NCBI RefSeq assembly: GCF_900091415.1
Contig: NZ_FMHU01000001.1
Location: 62,001 to 126,000, forward strand
Source: Micromonospora inyonensis
Lineage (GTDB): Bacteria > Actinomycetota > Actinomycetes > Mycobacteriales > Micromonosporaceae
Direction: 5' to 3'
DNA length: 64,000 nucleotides
Numbering within the stretch: the first letter of the stretch is position 1; every line of letters starts with the position of its first letter. Shown here in pieces: positions 52,761-61,061 of this stretch. A program made the translations under genes and the position numbers. Below the pieces are notes generated by a model. The model searched no databases. It was given only the letters and a program-made list of their open reading frames with translations, and was not told where the DNA came from.

Positions 52761-52795
52761 GGAAAAGGGCGGCCGGTCGGTGGCCGCCCTTTTCC
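52761..52795 (+). terminator. 14-bp hairpin terminator
   Basis: GGAAAAGGGCGGCC (52761-52774), a 7-base loop, and the complement GGCCGCCCTTTTCC (52782-52795). The T-rich descending arm gives partial intrinsic-terminator character. It is the second terminator-like structure after mce. Confidence 0.8.
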
Positions 52796-52870
52796 ACACG
52801 CCCGACGGCCAGGCCCCGGCGCCCCGTCCCGGACCTGCCAAGATCGCGCGTCCCGGACGGCCTCCGGGGC

Positions 52871-52913
52871 GGGCGGAGGTGACCATGTAATCGGGCGGAG
52901 GTGACCATGTAAT
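52871..52913 (+). repeat. 22-bp-period direct repeat with ribosome site and ATG-TAA
   Basis: Two exact 21-base copies of GGGCGGAGGTGACCATGTAA(T), at 52871-52891 and 52893-52913, one base apart. Each reads as a perfect Shine-Dalgarno (GGAGGTGA), two bases and ATG-TAA. The 22-bp period places both copies on the same face of DNA, upstream of the FilP-like gene's promoter. Confidence 0.85.
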
Positions 52914-52939
52914 GAGGACACGAAAGCTCCGCACCACTC

Positions 52940-52970
52940 TTGCGAAGCACCCCGGGGCGTCTGCGAGTAT
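52940..52970 (+). promoter_or_regulatory. leaderless promoter of the FilP-like gene
   Basis: TTGCGA (52940-52945), 19 bp, then GAGTAT (52965-52970) exactly six bases before the ATG at 52977. If the transcript starts at the ATG, the direct repeats upstream are operator DNA rather than leader. Confidence 0.55.
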
Positions 52971-52976
52971 GGGCGA

Positions 52977-54239
52977 ATGCCCCAGCAGCAGTCCTCCCCT
53001 CTCGCGTTCTTCGATAACGCGAACTCCCAGCCGGACTTCACCGTTGGCCTGCGCGGATACAACACCGGCCAGGTCGACGACTTCATCGGCCGGCTGACCG
53101 CCGCGCTGACCCAGTCCGAGCAGGCCCGCGCCGAGGCCGAGCAGCGGATGAACGACGCGCAGCGCCGGCTCCGGCAGGCCGAGCAGCGCCTCGCGGCGCT
53201 GGAGCAGAAGCTCGCCGAGACCAACAAGCAGCTCGAGGAGAACAGCCGGCCGACCCTCTCCGGCCTCGGGACCCGGGTCGAGCAGATCCTGCGGCTGGCC
53301 GAGGAGCAGGCCAACGACCACCGCAACGAGGCCAAGCGCGAGTCCGAGGGCATCCTCTCCGCGGCCCGCCTGGAGGCGCGCGAGATCACCGACAAGGCGC
53401 GGGCCGAGGCGGCGGCCATGAAGGCCACCGCGGAGCGCGAGGCGGGCAGTGTCCGCACCACCGCCGAGCGGGAGGCGGCCGAGGTCCGGGTGCAGGCCCG
53501 GCGGGAGGCCGACACGCTGCGCGCCGACGCCGAGCGGGAGACCAAGCAGCTCCGCACGGTCACCGCGCACGAGGTGGCCGAGCTGAAGTCCACTGTCGAG
53601 CGGGAGGTGGCCACCCTGCGGGCCACCGCCGAGCGGGAGATCACCCAGCAGCGGGCCAAGGCCGCCCGTGAGGCCGAGGAGAAGCGCGCCGAGGCGACCA
53701 AGCTGCTCACCGACGCCCGCGACAAGCGGGACAAGGACCTCCAGGCTCTGGAGCTCCAGCTCGCCGAGCGGCGGGAGAAGGCCGAGCGCGAGGAGTCCGA
53801 GCGGCACGCCGCGCAGGTCGCGCAGACCCAGAAGCTGGTCGGCGAGGCCGAGCAGCGGGCCCGCGCCGCGCAGGAGCGTGCCAAGGAGATCGAGCAGCGC
53901 GCCGAGGCCCGGCGGGTCGAGTCGGAGCGCACCGCCTCCGAGACCGTCGAGAAGGCCAAGTCGCTGGCCGAGAAGACGCTCGCCGAGGCCAAGGCCGAGT
54001 CGCAGCGCCTGCTCAACGAGGCCCGTACCGAGGCCGAGCTGACCACCCAGGCCGCCCGGCGCGAGGTCGAGGACCTCACCCGCCAGAAGGACGCGGTCAC
54101 CGCGCAGCTCGGGCAGATGCTCTCCGGCCTGGCCGGCATCGTGCCGGGCGTGCCGCAGCAGAAGGCGGAGCCGCCGGCGGCAGCGCCGGTGAAGGCCGAG
54201 GAGTCCGCCGAGCGGGTTTCCGCGGAGAAGTCCAGCTGA
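52977..54239 (+). CDS. FilP-like coiled-coil cytoskeletal protein
   Basis: 420-residue protein. A short N-terminal DivIVA-like segment (FTVGLRGYNTGQVDDFIGRL, about 20-40) is followed by about 340 residues of uninterrupted coiled coil rich in Ala, Glu, Arg and Gln, and a short Pro/Ala/Lys tail. The neighbourhood with mce and thiolase and the second coiled-coil gene parallels the filP-scy locus of Streptomyces, whose products form filaments near the hyphal tip with DivIVA. A role in polar growth is inferred from that. The start is supported by GAGTAT six bases upstream. Confidence 0.82.
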   Translation: MPQQQSSPLAFFDNANSQPDFTVGLRGYNTGQVDDFIGRLTAALTQSEQARAEAEQRMNDAQRRLRQAEQRLAALEQKLAETNKQLEENSRPTLSGLGTRVEQILRLAEEQANDHRNEAKRESEGILSAARLEAREITDKARAEAAAMKATAEREAGSVRTTAEREAAEVRVQARREADTLRADAERETKQLRTVTAHEVAELKSTVEREVATLRATAEREITQQRAKAAREAEEKRAEATKLLTDARDKRDKDLQALELQLAERREKAEREESERHAAQVAQTQKLVGEAEQRARAAQERAKEIEQRAEARRVESERTASETVEKAKSLAEKTLAEAKAESQRLLNEARTEAELTTQAARREVEDLTRQKDAVTAQLGQMLSGLAGIVPGVPQQKAEPPAAAPVKAEESAERVSAEKSS

Positions 54240-54272
54240 CGGCCCGCGGGGCGTCCGGGGCATGAGTCGTAC

Positions 54273-54310
54273 GGCGCGGGGTGTCATCTTGAACGGGTGC
54301 ACCCCGCGCC
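54273..54310 (+). terminator. hairpin between the two coiled-coil genes
   Basis: GGCGCGGGGTG (54273-54283) and CACCCCGCGCC (54300-54310), 11-bp perfect stem with a 16-base loop, 34 bases after the FilP-like stop. It suggests the second gene has its own promoter. Confidence 0.65.
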
Positions 54311-54409
54311 ATACGCTGCCCACCGACGCCGACCGACACGTCCCCCGCACCGGGTGAAGTGGGTCCCATCGTCGCCGTGCGTATCGCCGCACTGCGCGCG
54401 GACGCGTGT

Positions 54410-54415
54410 GAGGAT
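54410..54415 (+). promoter_or_regulatory. -10 box of the Scy-like gene
   Basis: GAGGAT lies exactly six bases before the ATG at 54422, the leaderless layout seen at several other genes here. No clear -35 is visible. Confidence 0.4.
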
Positions 54416-54421
54416 GGGGGT

Positions 54422-56443
54422 ATGTCGCACGGCGAGGAACTGTTCGCTCTCGGCGGGGAAGTGACCACGGAGCCCAGCTTCGAGTCCGCCCTGCGGGGGT
54501 ACGAGAAACGACAGGTCGACCGGTACGTGGCCCGTGCCGAACACGAGATCGCGGCGCTGACAGCCGAACGGGAACAGGCGTACACCCAGATACACAAGCT
54601 CGCCGGCCAGGTGGAGGTGCTCCAGCGCGACCTGGCGCAGGTGCGTAAGCAGGGCACCGTGGTGGACCGGGCCTCGTTCCGGCACCTGGGGCCCCGGGTG
54701 GAGCAGATCCTCACGCTCGCCGAGGAGCAGGCCGACGACATCCTCGTCGCCGCCAACGAGGAGATCGAGGCGCGTCGCGCGGCGGCCGAGCACATCATCG
54801 AGGAAGCCCGTGAGCAGGCCGCCAAGGCGCTGAAGGACTTCGAGCTGGCCCTCACCGCCCGGCGGGCCGAGGAGGAGCGGCACAGCGCCGCCCGGCGGGC
54901 CGAGGCGGAGCGGCACAGCGCCGCCCGGCGGGCCGAGGCGGAGGCGACGGTCACCGCCGCCCGCGAGGAGGCCGCCCGGCTCCGGGAGGCCGCGCAGACC
55001 GCGCTGGCCAAGGCCCAGCAGGAGGCCACCCAGCTCCGGGACGCGGCCAAGGAGATCCACAACCAGGCTCAGCAGGAGGCCGCCAAGCTGCGCGAGGCGG
55101 CCCGGGAGGCGCACGCGAAGGCCCAGCAGGAGGCGGCCCAGCTCCGCGACGCGGCCAAGGAGGTGCACCTCAAGGCCCAGCAGGAGGCGAAGCGCCTGAC
55201 CGAGCAGGCCACCGAGGCCGGCCGGGCGACGCACGCCAAGGCGCAGCAGGATGCCAAGAAGCTCACCGACCAGGCTGCCGCGGCGGCGCAGGCCACCCGG
55301 GCCAAGGCCCAGCAGGAGGCGAACCAGCTCACCACCCAGGCGGGCGAGGCGGCCAAGCGCAGTCGGGCCGAGACCGAGGCGTACGTCCAGCGCATGCGCG
55401 CCGAGACCGAGGCGTACGTGCAGCAGGCGCGGGCACAGACCCAGCAGGAGCTGGGCGCCTGGCGGGCCGGGGTGGAGAAGGAGGTCAGCGCGCAGCGGGA
55501 GGCGACCGAACGGGAGCTGACCCAGCTCCGCCAGACCGCCGACCGGGAGTTCACCACCCGCCGCGAGGAGTTGGAACAGCAGTACACCGCCCGTCAGGAC
55601 GAGCTGGAGCGGGATTACACCGCTCGCCGCGACGAGGTCGAGCAGGGGGCCGCCCGGATCCGGCAGGAGGCCGAGGAGGCGGCGACGACGCTGCGGCAGA
55701 CCGTCGAGCAGGAGGTCGCGACGCTGCGCCGGGAAACCGAGGAGCAGGTCACGACGCTGCGCCGGGAGGCCGAGGAGAAGGCCGCGACGCTGCTGAACCA
55801 GGCCGAGACGGAGGCCGCCGCCAAGCGGCGCAAGGCCGACGAGCGCGTGGCGACCTCGCGCCGACAGTTCGAGGAGTACGCGGCCACCACCCAGCAGCAC
55901 CTGGCGACGACCCAGCAGCATCTCGCCGCCACCCAGCAGGAGGTCGCCACCGGCCGGCAGCAGCTGGCCCAGGTCATGCTGGAGATCGCCCAGGCCCAGC
56001 AGGAGCTGGCCGACCTGCGGCAGGAGACCTGGAAGTCCCGGCAGGAGTCCGACGACCTCCAGCACGCCCTGGAGGAGATCCGCCAGCAGCTCGGCACGGA
56101 ACGGTCCCGGTTGGCCGAGACGGACGCCTCGGTCCGGCAGGCCGGCGAGTCCGCGGCCCGGGCCCAGGCGGAGGCCCGCCGGGTGGCCGAGGTGGCCGCC
56201 GACGGCGACGGCGGCAAGCCGAGGACCCGGCCGGTGGCCGAGCCGGTCACCACTCTGGACGGCGGTGCCGCCAGCGCGGGGGTCGACGGTGAACCGACGG
56301 TGGCGGCGGTTCCCGGCGCGGGGGGTCGTGGCGCCACCCCGACGAAGATCACCAGCACCGGTGAGGCCGGCAAGCGACCGACCAAGCCGACCACCGACGA
56401 GCGCAGCGCGAAGCCGGCCAAGGTCCGCGTCGAATCGGAGTAG
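54422..56443 (+). CDS. Scy-like long coiled-coil protein with DivIVA-type N-terminus
   Basis: 673-residue protein. The N-terminus (FESALRGYEKRQVDRYVARAEHEIAAL, about 20-45) resembles the DivIVA-like start of the preceding gene product, and VEQILTLAEEQADDIL is shared too, so the two are paralogues. Residues about 140-580 are a long coiled coil with irregular 16-22-residue repeats built on AKAQQEA-QLRDAAKE. About 90 residues at the C-terminus are disordered. In Streptomyces the adjacent Scy protein organises the tip-growth complex; this one is about half that length. The ATG start follows GAGGAT by six bases. Confidence 0.8.
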   Translation: MSHGEELFALGGEVTTEPSFESALRGYEKRQVDRYVARAEHEIAALTAEREQAYTQIHKLAGQVEVLQRDLAQVRKQGTVVDRASFRHLGPRVEQILTLAEEQADDILVAANEEIEARRAAAEHIIEEAREQAAKALKDFELALTARRAEEERHSAARRAEAERHSAARRAEAEATVTAAREEAARLREAAQTALAKAQQEATQLRDAAKEIHNQAQQEAAKLREAAREAHAKAQQEAAQLRDAAKEVHLKAQQEAKRLTEQATEAGRATHAKAQQDAKKLTDQAAAAAQATRAKAQQEANQLTTQAGEAAKRSRAETEAYVQRMRAETEAYVQQARAQTQQELGAWRAGVEKEVSAQREATERELTQLRQTADREFTTRREELEQQYTARQDELERDYTARRDEVEQGAARIRQEAEEAATTLRQTVEQEVATLRRETEEQVTTLRREAEEKAATLLNQAETEAAAKRRKADERVATSRRQFEEYAATTQQHLATTQQHLAATQQEVATGRQQLAQVMLEIAQAQQELADLRQETWKSRQESDDLQHALEEIRQQLGTERSRLAETDASVRQAGESAARAQAEARRVAEVAADGDGGKPRTRPVAEPVTTLDGGAASAGVDGEPTVAAVPGAGGRGATPTKITSTGEAGKRPTKPTTDERSAKPAKVRVESE

Positions 56444-56455
56444 TCGACACCCGGT

Positions 56456-57391
56456 ATGGACCCGACGAGACGTGTCCGACGGATGGTGGCGGCGTTCGCG
56501 GTGGCCGGGCTCCTCGGGTCGGCCGCCTGCGGCTCCGGGGAGCCCTCGTCCCCCGCTCCCGAACCGGCCAGCGCTGCCGCGTCGACGCCGACGCCCGCAG
56601 GCGCCCCGGTGGCGGACCCGGGGTTCGGGGCGCTGGAGGCGCGGTTCGGGGCGCGGCTCGGCGTCTACGCCGTCGACGCCGGCTCCGGTGCCACCGTCGT
56701 CCACCGCACCGACGAACGCTTCGCCTACGCCTCCACCTTCAAGGCGCTGGCCGCCGCCGCGCTGCTGGACGCGACCGCTGCCCAGGAACTCGACCGGGTG
56801 GTCCGCTACACCCGGGCCGACCTGTTGCCCCACGCGCCGGTCACCGGGCGGCACGTGGGGACCGGGATGTCCCTTCGCGACCTCGCCGAGGCGGCGGTCC
56901 GACACAGCGACAACACCGCGGCCAACCTGATCCTGGCCGAACTCGGCGGGCCGGCCGGCTTCGCCGGGCACCTGCGGGCCCTCGGCGACCGGACCACGAA
57001 GCCGACGCGCACCGAGCCCGCCCTCAACGAGGCCACCCCGGGCGACGACCGGGACACCAGCACGCCGCGGGCACTCGCCACCGACCTGCGGGCGTACGTG
57101 CTGGGCGACGCGCTGGACGCCGAGGACCGCGCGCTGCTCACCGACTGGCTACGCCGCAACACCACCGGCGGCGGGCTGATCCGGGCCGGTGTGCCGGCCG
57201 GTTGGCTGGTCGGCGACAAGACGGGCACGGGGGGCTACGGCACCCGCAACGACATCGCGGTGCTCTGGCCGCCCGGACGCGCCCCGATCGTGCTGGCGGT
57301 GCTCTCCAGCCGGGACGCCGAGGACGCCGACCACGACGACGCGCTGATCGCCGAGGCCACCCGGGTGACGCTCGACGCCCTGGGTCACTGA
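56456..57391 (+). CDS. class A beta-lactamase, lipoprotein type
   Basis: 311-residue serine beta-lactamase. A signal peptide with lipobox SAAC (about residue 25) suggests a lipid-anchored form, followed by a Pro/Ala linker. All class A motifs are present: STFK (Ser nucleophile), SDN, EPALNEA (the general-base Glu) and KTGTGGYG. It should hydrolyse penicillin-type antibiotics outside the membrane. It starts 12 bases after the Scy-like gene, so it may be partly cotranscribed with it. The penicillin-binding-protein gene is far away (43 kb), and no BlaI/BlaR regulator is nearby. Confidence 0.93.
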   Translation: MDPTRRVRRMVAAFAVAGLLGSAACGSGEPSSPAPEPASAAASTPTPAGAPVADPGFGALEARFGARLGVYAVDAGSGATVVHRTDERFAYASTFKALAAAALLDATAAQELDRVVRYTRADLLPHAPVTGRHVGTGMSLRDLAEAAVRHSDNTAANLILAELGGPAGFAGHLRALGDRTTKPTRTEPALNEATPGDDRDTSTPRALATDLRAYVLGDALDAEDRALLTDWLRRNTTGGGLIRAGVPAGWLVGDKTGTGGYGTRNDIAVLWPPGRAPIVLAVLSSRDAEDADHDDALIAEATRVTLDALGH

Positions 57392-57408
57392 CCCCACCGG
57401 TCGGGTGG

Positions 57409-58209
57409 TCAGCCCGCGGGCGGGCCGGGAACCGGCCGGTCGGCGAAGGAGGCCACCGTCCGGTCGGCGTACGCGCTGACGTCGCCGGTCTCCATCGGGC
57501 CGTCCCAGGTGGTGGGCAGCGGCACCGGCACCGCCGGGTTCACCCGGCGGACCACCTCGTCGAGGACGGTCTCGGCGTCGCCCACCCAGAGGTGCTTCGC
57601 GCCCGGCACCCCCACCACCTCGGCCTGCGGCACGGCGGCGAACCGCTGCCGGGCCTCGTCCGGGCGGAGGTAGTCGTCGAACTCGGGCACCAGCGCGACC
57701 AGCGGCTTGCCGCTGTCGGCCCAGACCGCCAGGTCGTCCGGGGTGGAGAACCGCAGTGGCGGGGAGAGCAGGATGGCCCCGCCCACGGTGGGATCGCACC
57801 CGTACTTGAGCGCCAGGTCGGTGCCGAACGACCAGCCGAGCAACCAGATGTTCGGCAGCTCGGCGAACTCGGCGTACTCGACCGCGGCGGCGACGTCGTA
57901 CCGCTCGCCGACGGCGTTGTCGAACTCGCCACCGCTGGTGCCGCGGACGCTGGTGGTGCCCCGGGTGTTGAAGCGGAGCACGGCCAGGTCGGCCAGGGCC
58001 GGCAGTCGCCAGGCGGCCTTGCGCAGGACGTGACTGTCCATCATCCCGCCGTGCGTGGGCAGCGGGTGCAGGCAGACCAGGGTGGCCACCGGCTCGCGGT
58101 CGAGCGGCCGGGCCAGCTCACCGACGAGGGTCAGGCCGTCCGCGGTGTGCAGTTCGATGTCCTCGCGGTGCCCGGGCAGGATCGAGGAGGCACGGATCGG
58201 GGTGCTCAC
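57409..58209 (-). CDS. alpha/beta-hydrolase-fold protein
   Basis: 266-residue protein. Strand and turn order fit an alpha/beta hydrolase: TLVCLHPLPTHGGMMDSHVLRK (oxyanion region), LRFNTRGTTSVRGTSGGEFDNA and the nucleophile elbow LLGWSFGTDLAL, which has Ser in G-W-S-F-G. A late His appears in GAKHLWVGD. This resembles the YheT/dienelactone-hydrolase-like group of small esterases; the substrate is unknown. I chose the GTG at 58209 (VSTPIRASSILPGH); the longer frame is low-complexity. Confidence 0.85.
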   Translation of the reverse strand: MSTPIRASSILPGHREDIELHTADGLTLVGELARPLDREPVATLVCLHPLPTHGGMMDSHVLRKAAWRLPALADLAVLRFNTRGTTSVRGTSGGEFDNAVGERYDVAAAVEYAEFAELPNIWLLGWSFGTDLALKYGCDPTVGGAILLSPPLRFSTPDDLAVWADSGKPLVALVPEFDDYLRPDEARQRFAAVPQAEVVGVPGAKHLWVGDAETVLDEVVRRVNPAVPVPLPTTWDGPMETGDVSAYADRTVASFADRPVPGPPAG

Positions 58210-58322
58210 CCGTCCAGTCTCCCGCCTCGCCGGTCCGCCCGCCGGTCGGGGGCGGGTCCGGGGTGACCGGAATCGCTCGACCGGGTCGTGGGACGGCACG
58301 ACCGGTGGTTGGCGGCGATCGC

Positions 58323-58649
58323 TCAGCCGTGTCGAGGGGCGCCACGACCGCGCTGCACGGCCGGGCCCCGCCGGTCCCGCGCCCGCCAGCACCCGCTGTG
58401 CCAGTGCCGGCGGTCGGTCAGGTCGCCCCACCCGTCCGCCGGCCAGGCCACCAGGTGCGCCACCCCGGGGCGGATCTCCTGGTCGCACCCGGGGCAGCGG
58501 TACGTCTTGGTCGACGCGCCACCGCTGATGCCGCGTACCTGCCACTCGCCGTCCCGCCACCGCTCCACCGTGGGAACCCCCTGGCGGACCCGGTCGGAAT
58601 CCAGGTGGGCGGTGTCGTCACGGCGGGGGCGGTTGCGACGGGGGCTCAC
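58323..58649 (-). CDS. small probable zinc-binding protein
   Basis: 108-residue basic protein. YRCPGCDQEIRPGVAHLVAW followed by RRHWHSGCWRARD gives a CxxC...HxxC-like set of four potential zinc ligands. The N- and C-terminal thirds are Arg-rich and probably disordered. Small actinobacterial proteins with this pattern occur beside the alpha/beta hydrolase gene, but no function is known to me. It could bind nucleic acid (inference from charge and zinc site). Confidence 0.7.
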   Translation of the reverse strand: MSPRRNRPRRDDTAHLDSDRVRQGVPTVERWRDGEWQVRGISGGASTKTYRCPGCDQEIRPGVAHLVAWPADGWGDLTDRRHWHSGCWRARDRRGPAVQRGRGAPRHG

Positions 58650-58701
58650 GCGTTCCAGCGTACGGGCGCACGCCGGTCACCAGCGCCGCGGCCGGCGGGG
58701 G

Positions 58702-60492
58702 TCAGCGGGGGCTGTGGTCGCGGAATCCCCGGCCGCTGCTGCGGCCGAGGTGGCCGACGGTGACCAGGTGCTCCAGCAGCGGCGCGGGGGCGGCACCTGG
58801 CTCCCGCAGCTCGCGGTGGACCTCGCGCTGGATGGTCAGGGCGACGTCCAGCCCGACCTCGTCGAGCAGCGCGAACGGACCCGTCGGGTAGCCGCAGCCC
58901 AGCTTCATCGCGTGGTCGATGTCGTCGACCGTGGAGTAGTTCGCCTCCAGCATCTTCACCGCGTCGTTCAGGTACGGGAAGAGCAGCGCGTTGACGATGA
59001 ACCCGGCGCGGTCACCGCAGACCACGGCGGTCTTGTCGAGCTTGGCGGCCACCGCGCGGGCGGTCGCCACCGCCTCCGGCGAGGTGCGGATGGTCCGCAC
59101 GACCTCCACCAGCGCGGTCACCGGGGCCGGGTGGAAGAAGTGCAGGCCCACCACGTCGGCCGGGCGCCCGGTGGCCATCGCCAGACCGACCACCGGCAGG
59201 GAGGACGTGGTGGTCGCCAGCACCACGCCCGGCTTGCAGATCCCGTCGAGGCTGGCGAAGAGGGCCTTCTTCACGTTCAGGTCCTCGACCACCGCCTCCA
59301 CCACCAGGTCGACGTCGGCGAGGTCGTCGACCGTCACCGACCAGGTGACCCGGGCGAGGGCGGCGTCCCGGTCGGCCCGGTCGAGCCGCTCCCGGGTGAC
59401 GTCCTCGTCCAGCGACGTCGTGAGCGCCGCCCGGACCCGCGCGGACCGCTCCTCGCCCCGGGTCACCGACACCACCCGGTAGCCGGCGCGGGCGAGGGCC
59501 TCCACGATCCCGGTGGCCATCGTTCCACCGCCGACCACACCGACCGTGGCGACCGTCCGCGCGCCGTCGAGAAGCGCGGCGTCCGTCGCCACCGGCGTCC
59601 GCTCGTCCGGTACGACCACCGGGGAACCCGGCCGCTCGTAGGTGTAGAAGCCCCGACCGGACTTGCGGCCGAGCAGTCCCGCGGTCACCATCTGCCGCAG
59701 CAGCGGCACCGGCGCGTGCCGGCGGTCCCGCCCGCCCCGCCGGTACATCGTGTCCAGGATCTCGTACGCGGTGTCCAGGCCGATCAAGTCGAGCAGCGCG
59801 AGCGGCCCCATGGGCAGGCCGCAGCCGAGCTTCATCGCGGCGTCGATGTCCTCGCGGGTGGCGTAGTGCGCCTCGACCATCCCGATGGCCTGGTTGAGGT
59901 AGCCGAAGAGCAGATGGTTGGCGATGAAGCCGGCCCGGTCGCCGATGGTGACGCCGACCTTGCCCAGGCGGGCGCAGAGCGCCTCGACGTCGGCCACCAC
60001 CTCGGGCGCGGTCACCACCGTCCGGACCACCTCGACCAGCTTCATGACCGGCGCCGGGTTGAAGAAGTGGACGCCGATCACCTGGTCCGGCCGGTTGGTG
60101 GCCACCGCGATCTCGGTGACGCTCAGCGACGAGGTGTTGGTGGCGAGGATGGCCTCGGGCTTGCAGACCCGGTCCAGGTCGGCGAAGAGCCGCCGCTTCA
60201 GGTCGAGCCGCTCGGGAACGGCCTCGATCACCAGGTCCACCGAGTCCAGGGCGGCCAGCCCGACCGCGAAGTTCACCCGCCCCAGCAGGGCGTCCCGGTC
60301 GGCGGGGGCGAGCTTCCCCTTGGCCACCGCCCGGTCGGTCGACCGGGTCAGCGTCGCGCGGCCGCGTTCCAGCGCGTCCTCGGCGATCTCCACGGCGACG
60401 ACGTCGACGCCGTTGCGGGCGAAGACCTCGACGATCCCGGCACCCATGGTGCCCAGCCCGACAACGCCCACGCTGGTGAACTCGCGCGCCAC
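58702..60492 (-). CDS. double-domain 3-hydroxyacyl-CoA dehydrogenase
   Basis: 596-residue protein made of two tandem copies of 3-hydroxybutyryl-CoA dehydrogenase. Each copy has a Rossmann site (SVGVVGLGTMGAGIVEVFARNG and TVGVVGGGTMATGIVEALARAG), the catalytic-His motif (GVHFFNPAPVMKLVEVV and GLHFFHPAPVTALVEVV) and the helical dimer domain ending GRKSGRGFYTY or GRSSGRGFRDH. Both active sites look intact. The GTG at 60492 has GGGGAGG 7-8 bases upstream; ATG at 60507 is the alternative. It probably acts in fatty-acid or butyrate metabolism with the thiolase. Its promoter carries the palindrome shared with icmA and mce. Confidence 0.92.
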   Translation of the reverse strand: MAREFTSVGVVGLGTMGAGIVEVFARNGVDVVAVEIAEDALERGRATLTRSTDRAVAKGKLAPADRDALLGRVNFAVGLAALDSVDLVIEAVPERLDLKRRLFADLDRVCKPEAILATNTSSLSVTEIAVATNRPDQVIGVHFFNPAPVMKLVEVVRTVVTAPEVVADVEALCARLGKVGVTIGDRAGFIANHLLFGYLNQAIGMVEAHYATREDIDAAMKLGCGLPMGPLALLDLIGLDTAYEILDTMYRRGGRDRRHAPVPLLRQMVTAGLLGRKSGRGFYTYERPGSPVVVPDERTPVATDAALLDGARTVATVGVVGGGTMATGIVEALARAGYRVVSVTRGEERSARVRAALTTSLDEDVTRERLDRADRDAALARVTWSVTVDDLADVDLVVEAVVEDLNVKKALFASLDGICKPGVVLATTTSSLPVVGLAMATGRPADVVGLHFFHPAPVTALVEVVRTIRTSPEAVATARAVAAKLDKTAVVCGDRAGFIVNALLFPYLNDAVKMLEANYSTVDDIDHAMKLGCGYPTGPFALLDEVGLDVALTIQREVHRELREPGAAPAPLLEHLVTVGHLGRSSGRGFRDHSPR

Positions 60493-60514
60493 GACCGGCC
60501 TCCCCATCGCTTCC

Positions 60515-60544
60515 GGACCGTTTGAACGGTCGCTAAGGTTCTGC
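60515..60544 (-). promoter_or_regulatory. operator-like palindrome before the hydroxyacyl-CoA dehydrogenase gene
   Basis: GACCGTT-TG-AACGGTC (60516-60531) is a perfect 7+7 inverted repeat. Overlapping it, CCTTAGCGACCGTTC on the minus strand (60524-60538) matches the sites before icmA and mce. The pattern suits a TetR-type repressor of acyl-CoA metabolism (inference). Confidence 0.6.
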
Positions 60545-60593
60545 GCGCGAGTCTGCCATGTGACGCCCGGTTTCCGACATGCGGTGGGCCACG

Positions 60594-61061
60594 TCACCGC
60601 CCCCGGTCGGCGCCCTCGGTCGGGGTGGGCAGCGCCGGCGGATGGGCCGCCGGCCGGGCCGGCGGGCCGGTGACCGGCAGCGGCAGGGTGGGGCGCTGGT
60701 GCCGGCGCATCACGCCGAAGCTCAGCCCCACCGGGTCGGTCCGGGCCACACCGGGGTCGAAGAAGCGCAGTTCCGTCCGGCCGAGCCGGATGACGTCGCC
60801 GTCGGTGAGCGGCACGACGTCGACGATGCGGCGGTCGTTGAGCCAGGTCCCGTTCGTCGAGCCGAGGTCGTTCAGGGTCACCGTGTCGCCCTCGCTCCGG
60901 ACGACGGCGTGCCGCCGGCTCAGGTGCGCATCGTCGACGACGATGTCCACGGTCGATGCGCGGCCGATCACCAGTGGACCCGGGCGAAGCCGGAAGCGGG
61001 CGCCCCGCATCGGTCCACCGGCCACCGTCAGCACCGGGAGAAGTTCCGGGTGATCCTCCAT
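60594..61061 (-). CDS. FHA-domain protein
   Basis: 155-residue protein consisting mainly of one forkhead-associated domain (about 10-110) that reads phosphothreonine: LVIGRASTVDIVVDDAHLSRRHAVV and NDLGSTNGTWLNDRRI contain the conserved Gly-Arg, Ser-Arg-Arg-His and Gly-Ser-Thr-Asn-Gly residues. About 40 Pro-rich residues follow. The ATG at 61061 has GGAGGG upstream. No kinase gene is adjacent, so the partner Ser/Thr kinase must lie elsewhere. Confidence 0.88.
   Translation of the reverse strand: MEDHPELLPVLTVAGGPMRGARFRLRPGPLVIGRASTVDIVVDDAHLSRRHAVVRSEGDTVTLNDLGSTNGTWLNDRRIVDVVPLTDGDVIRLGRTELRFFDPGVARTDPVGLSFGVMRRHQRPTLPLPVTGPPARPAAHPPALPTPTEGADRGR

Noticed and set aside
52872..52913. CRISPR-like repeat
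   Set aside because: Only two copies, one base apart, with no spacers; better described as a direct repeat.
54284..56971. 895-codon minus-strand frame rich in Leu and Gly that looks membrane-like
   Set aside because: Antisense to the Scy-like coiled coil. The Leu repeats are the complement of Gln/Glu codons (CAG, GAG), not a real membrane protein.
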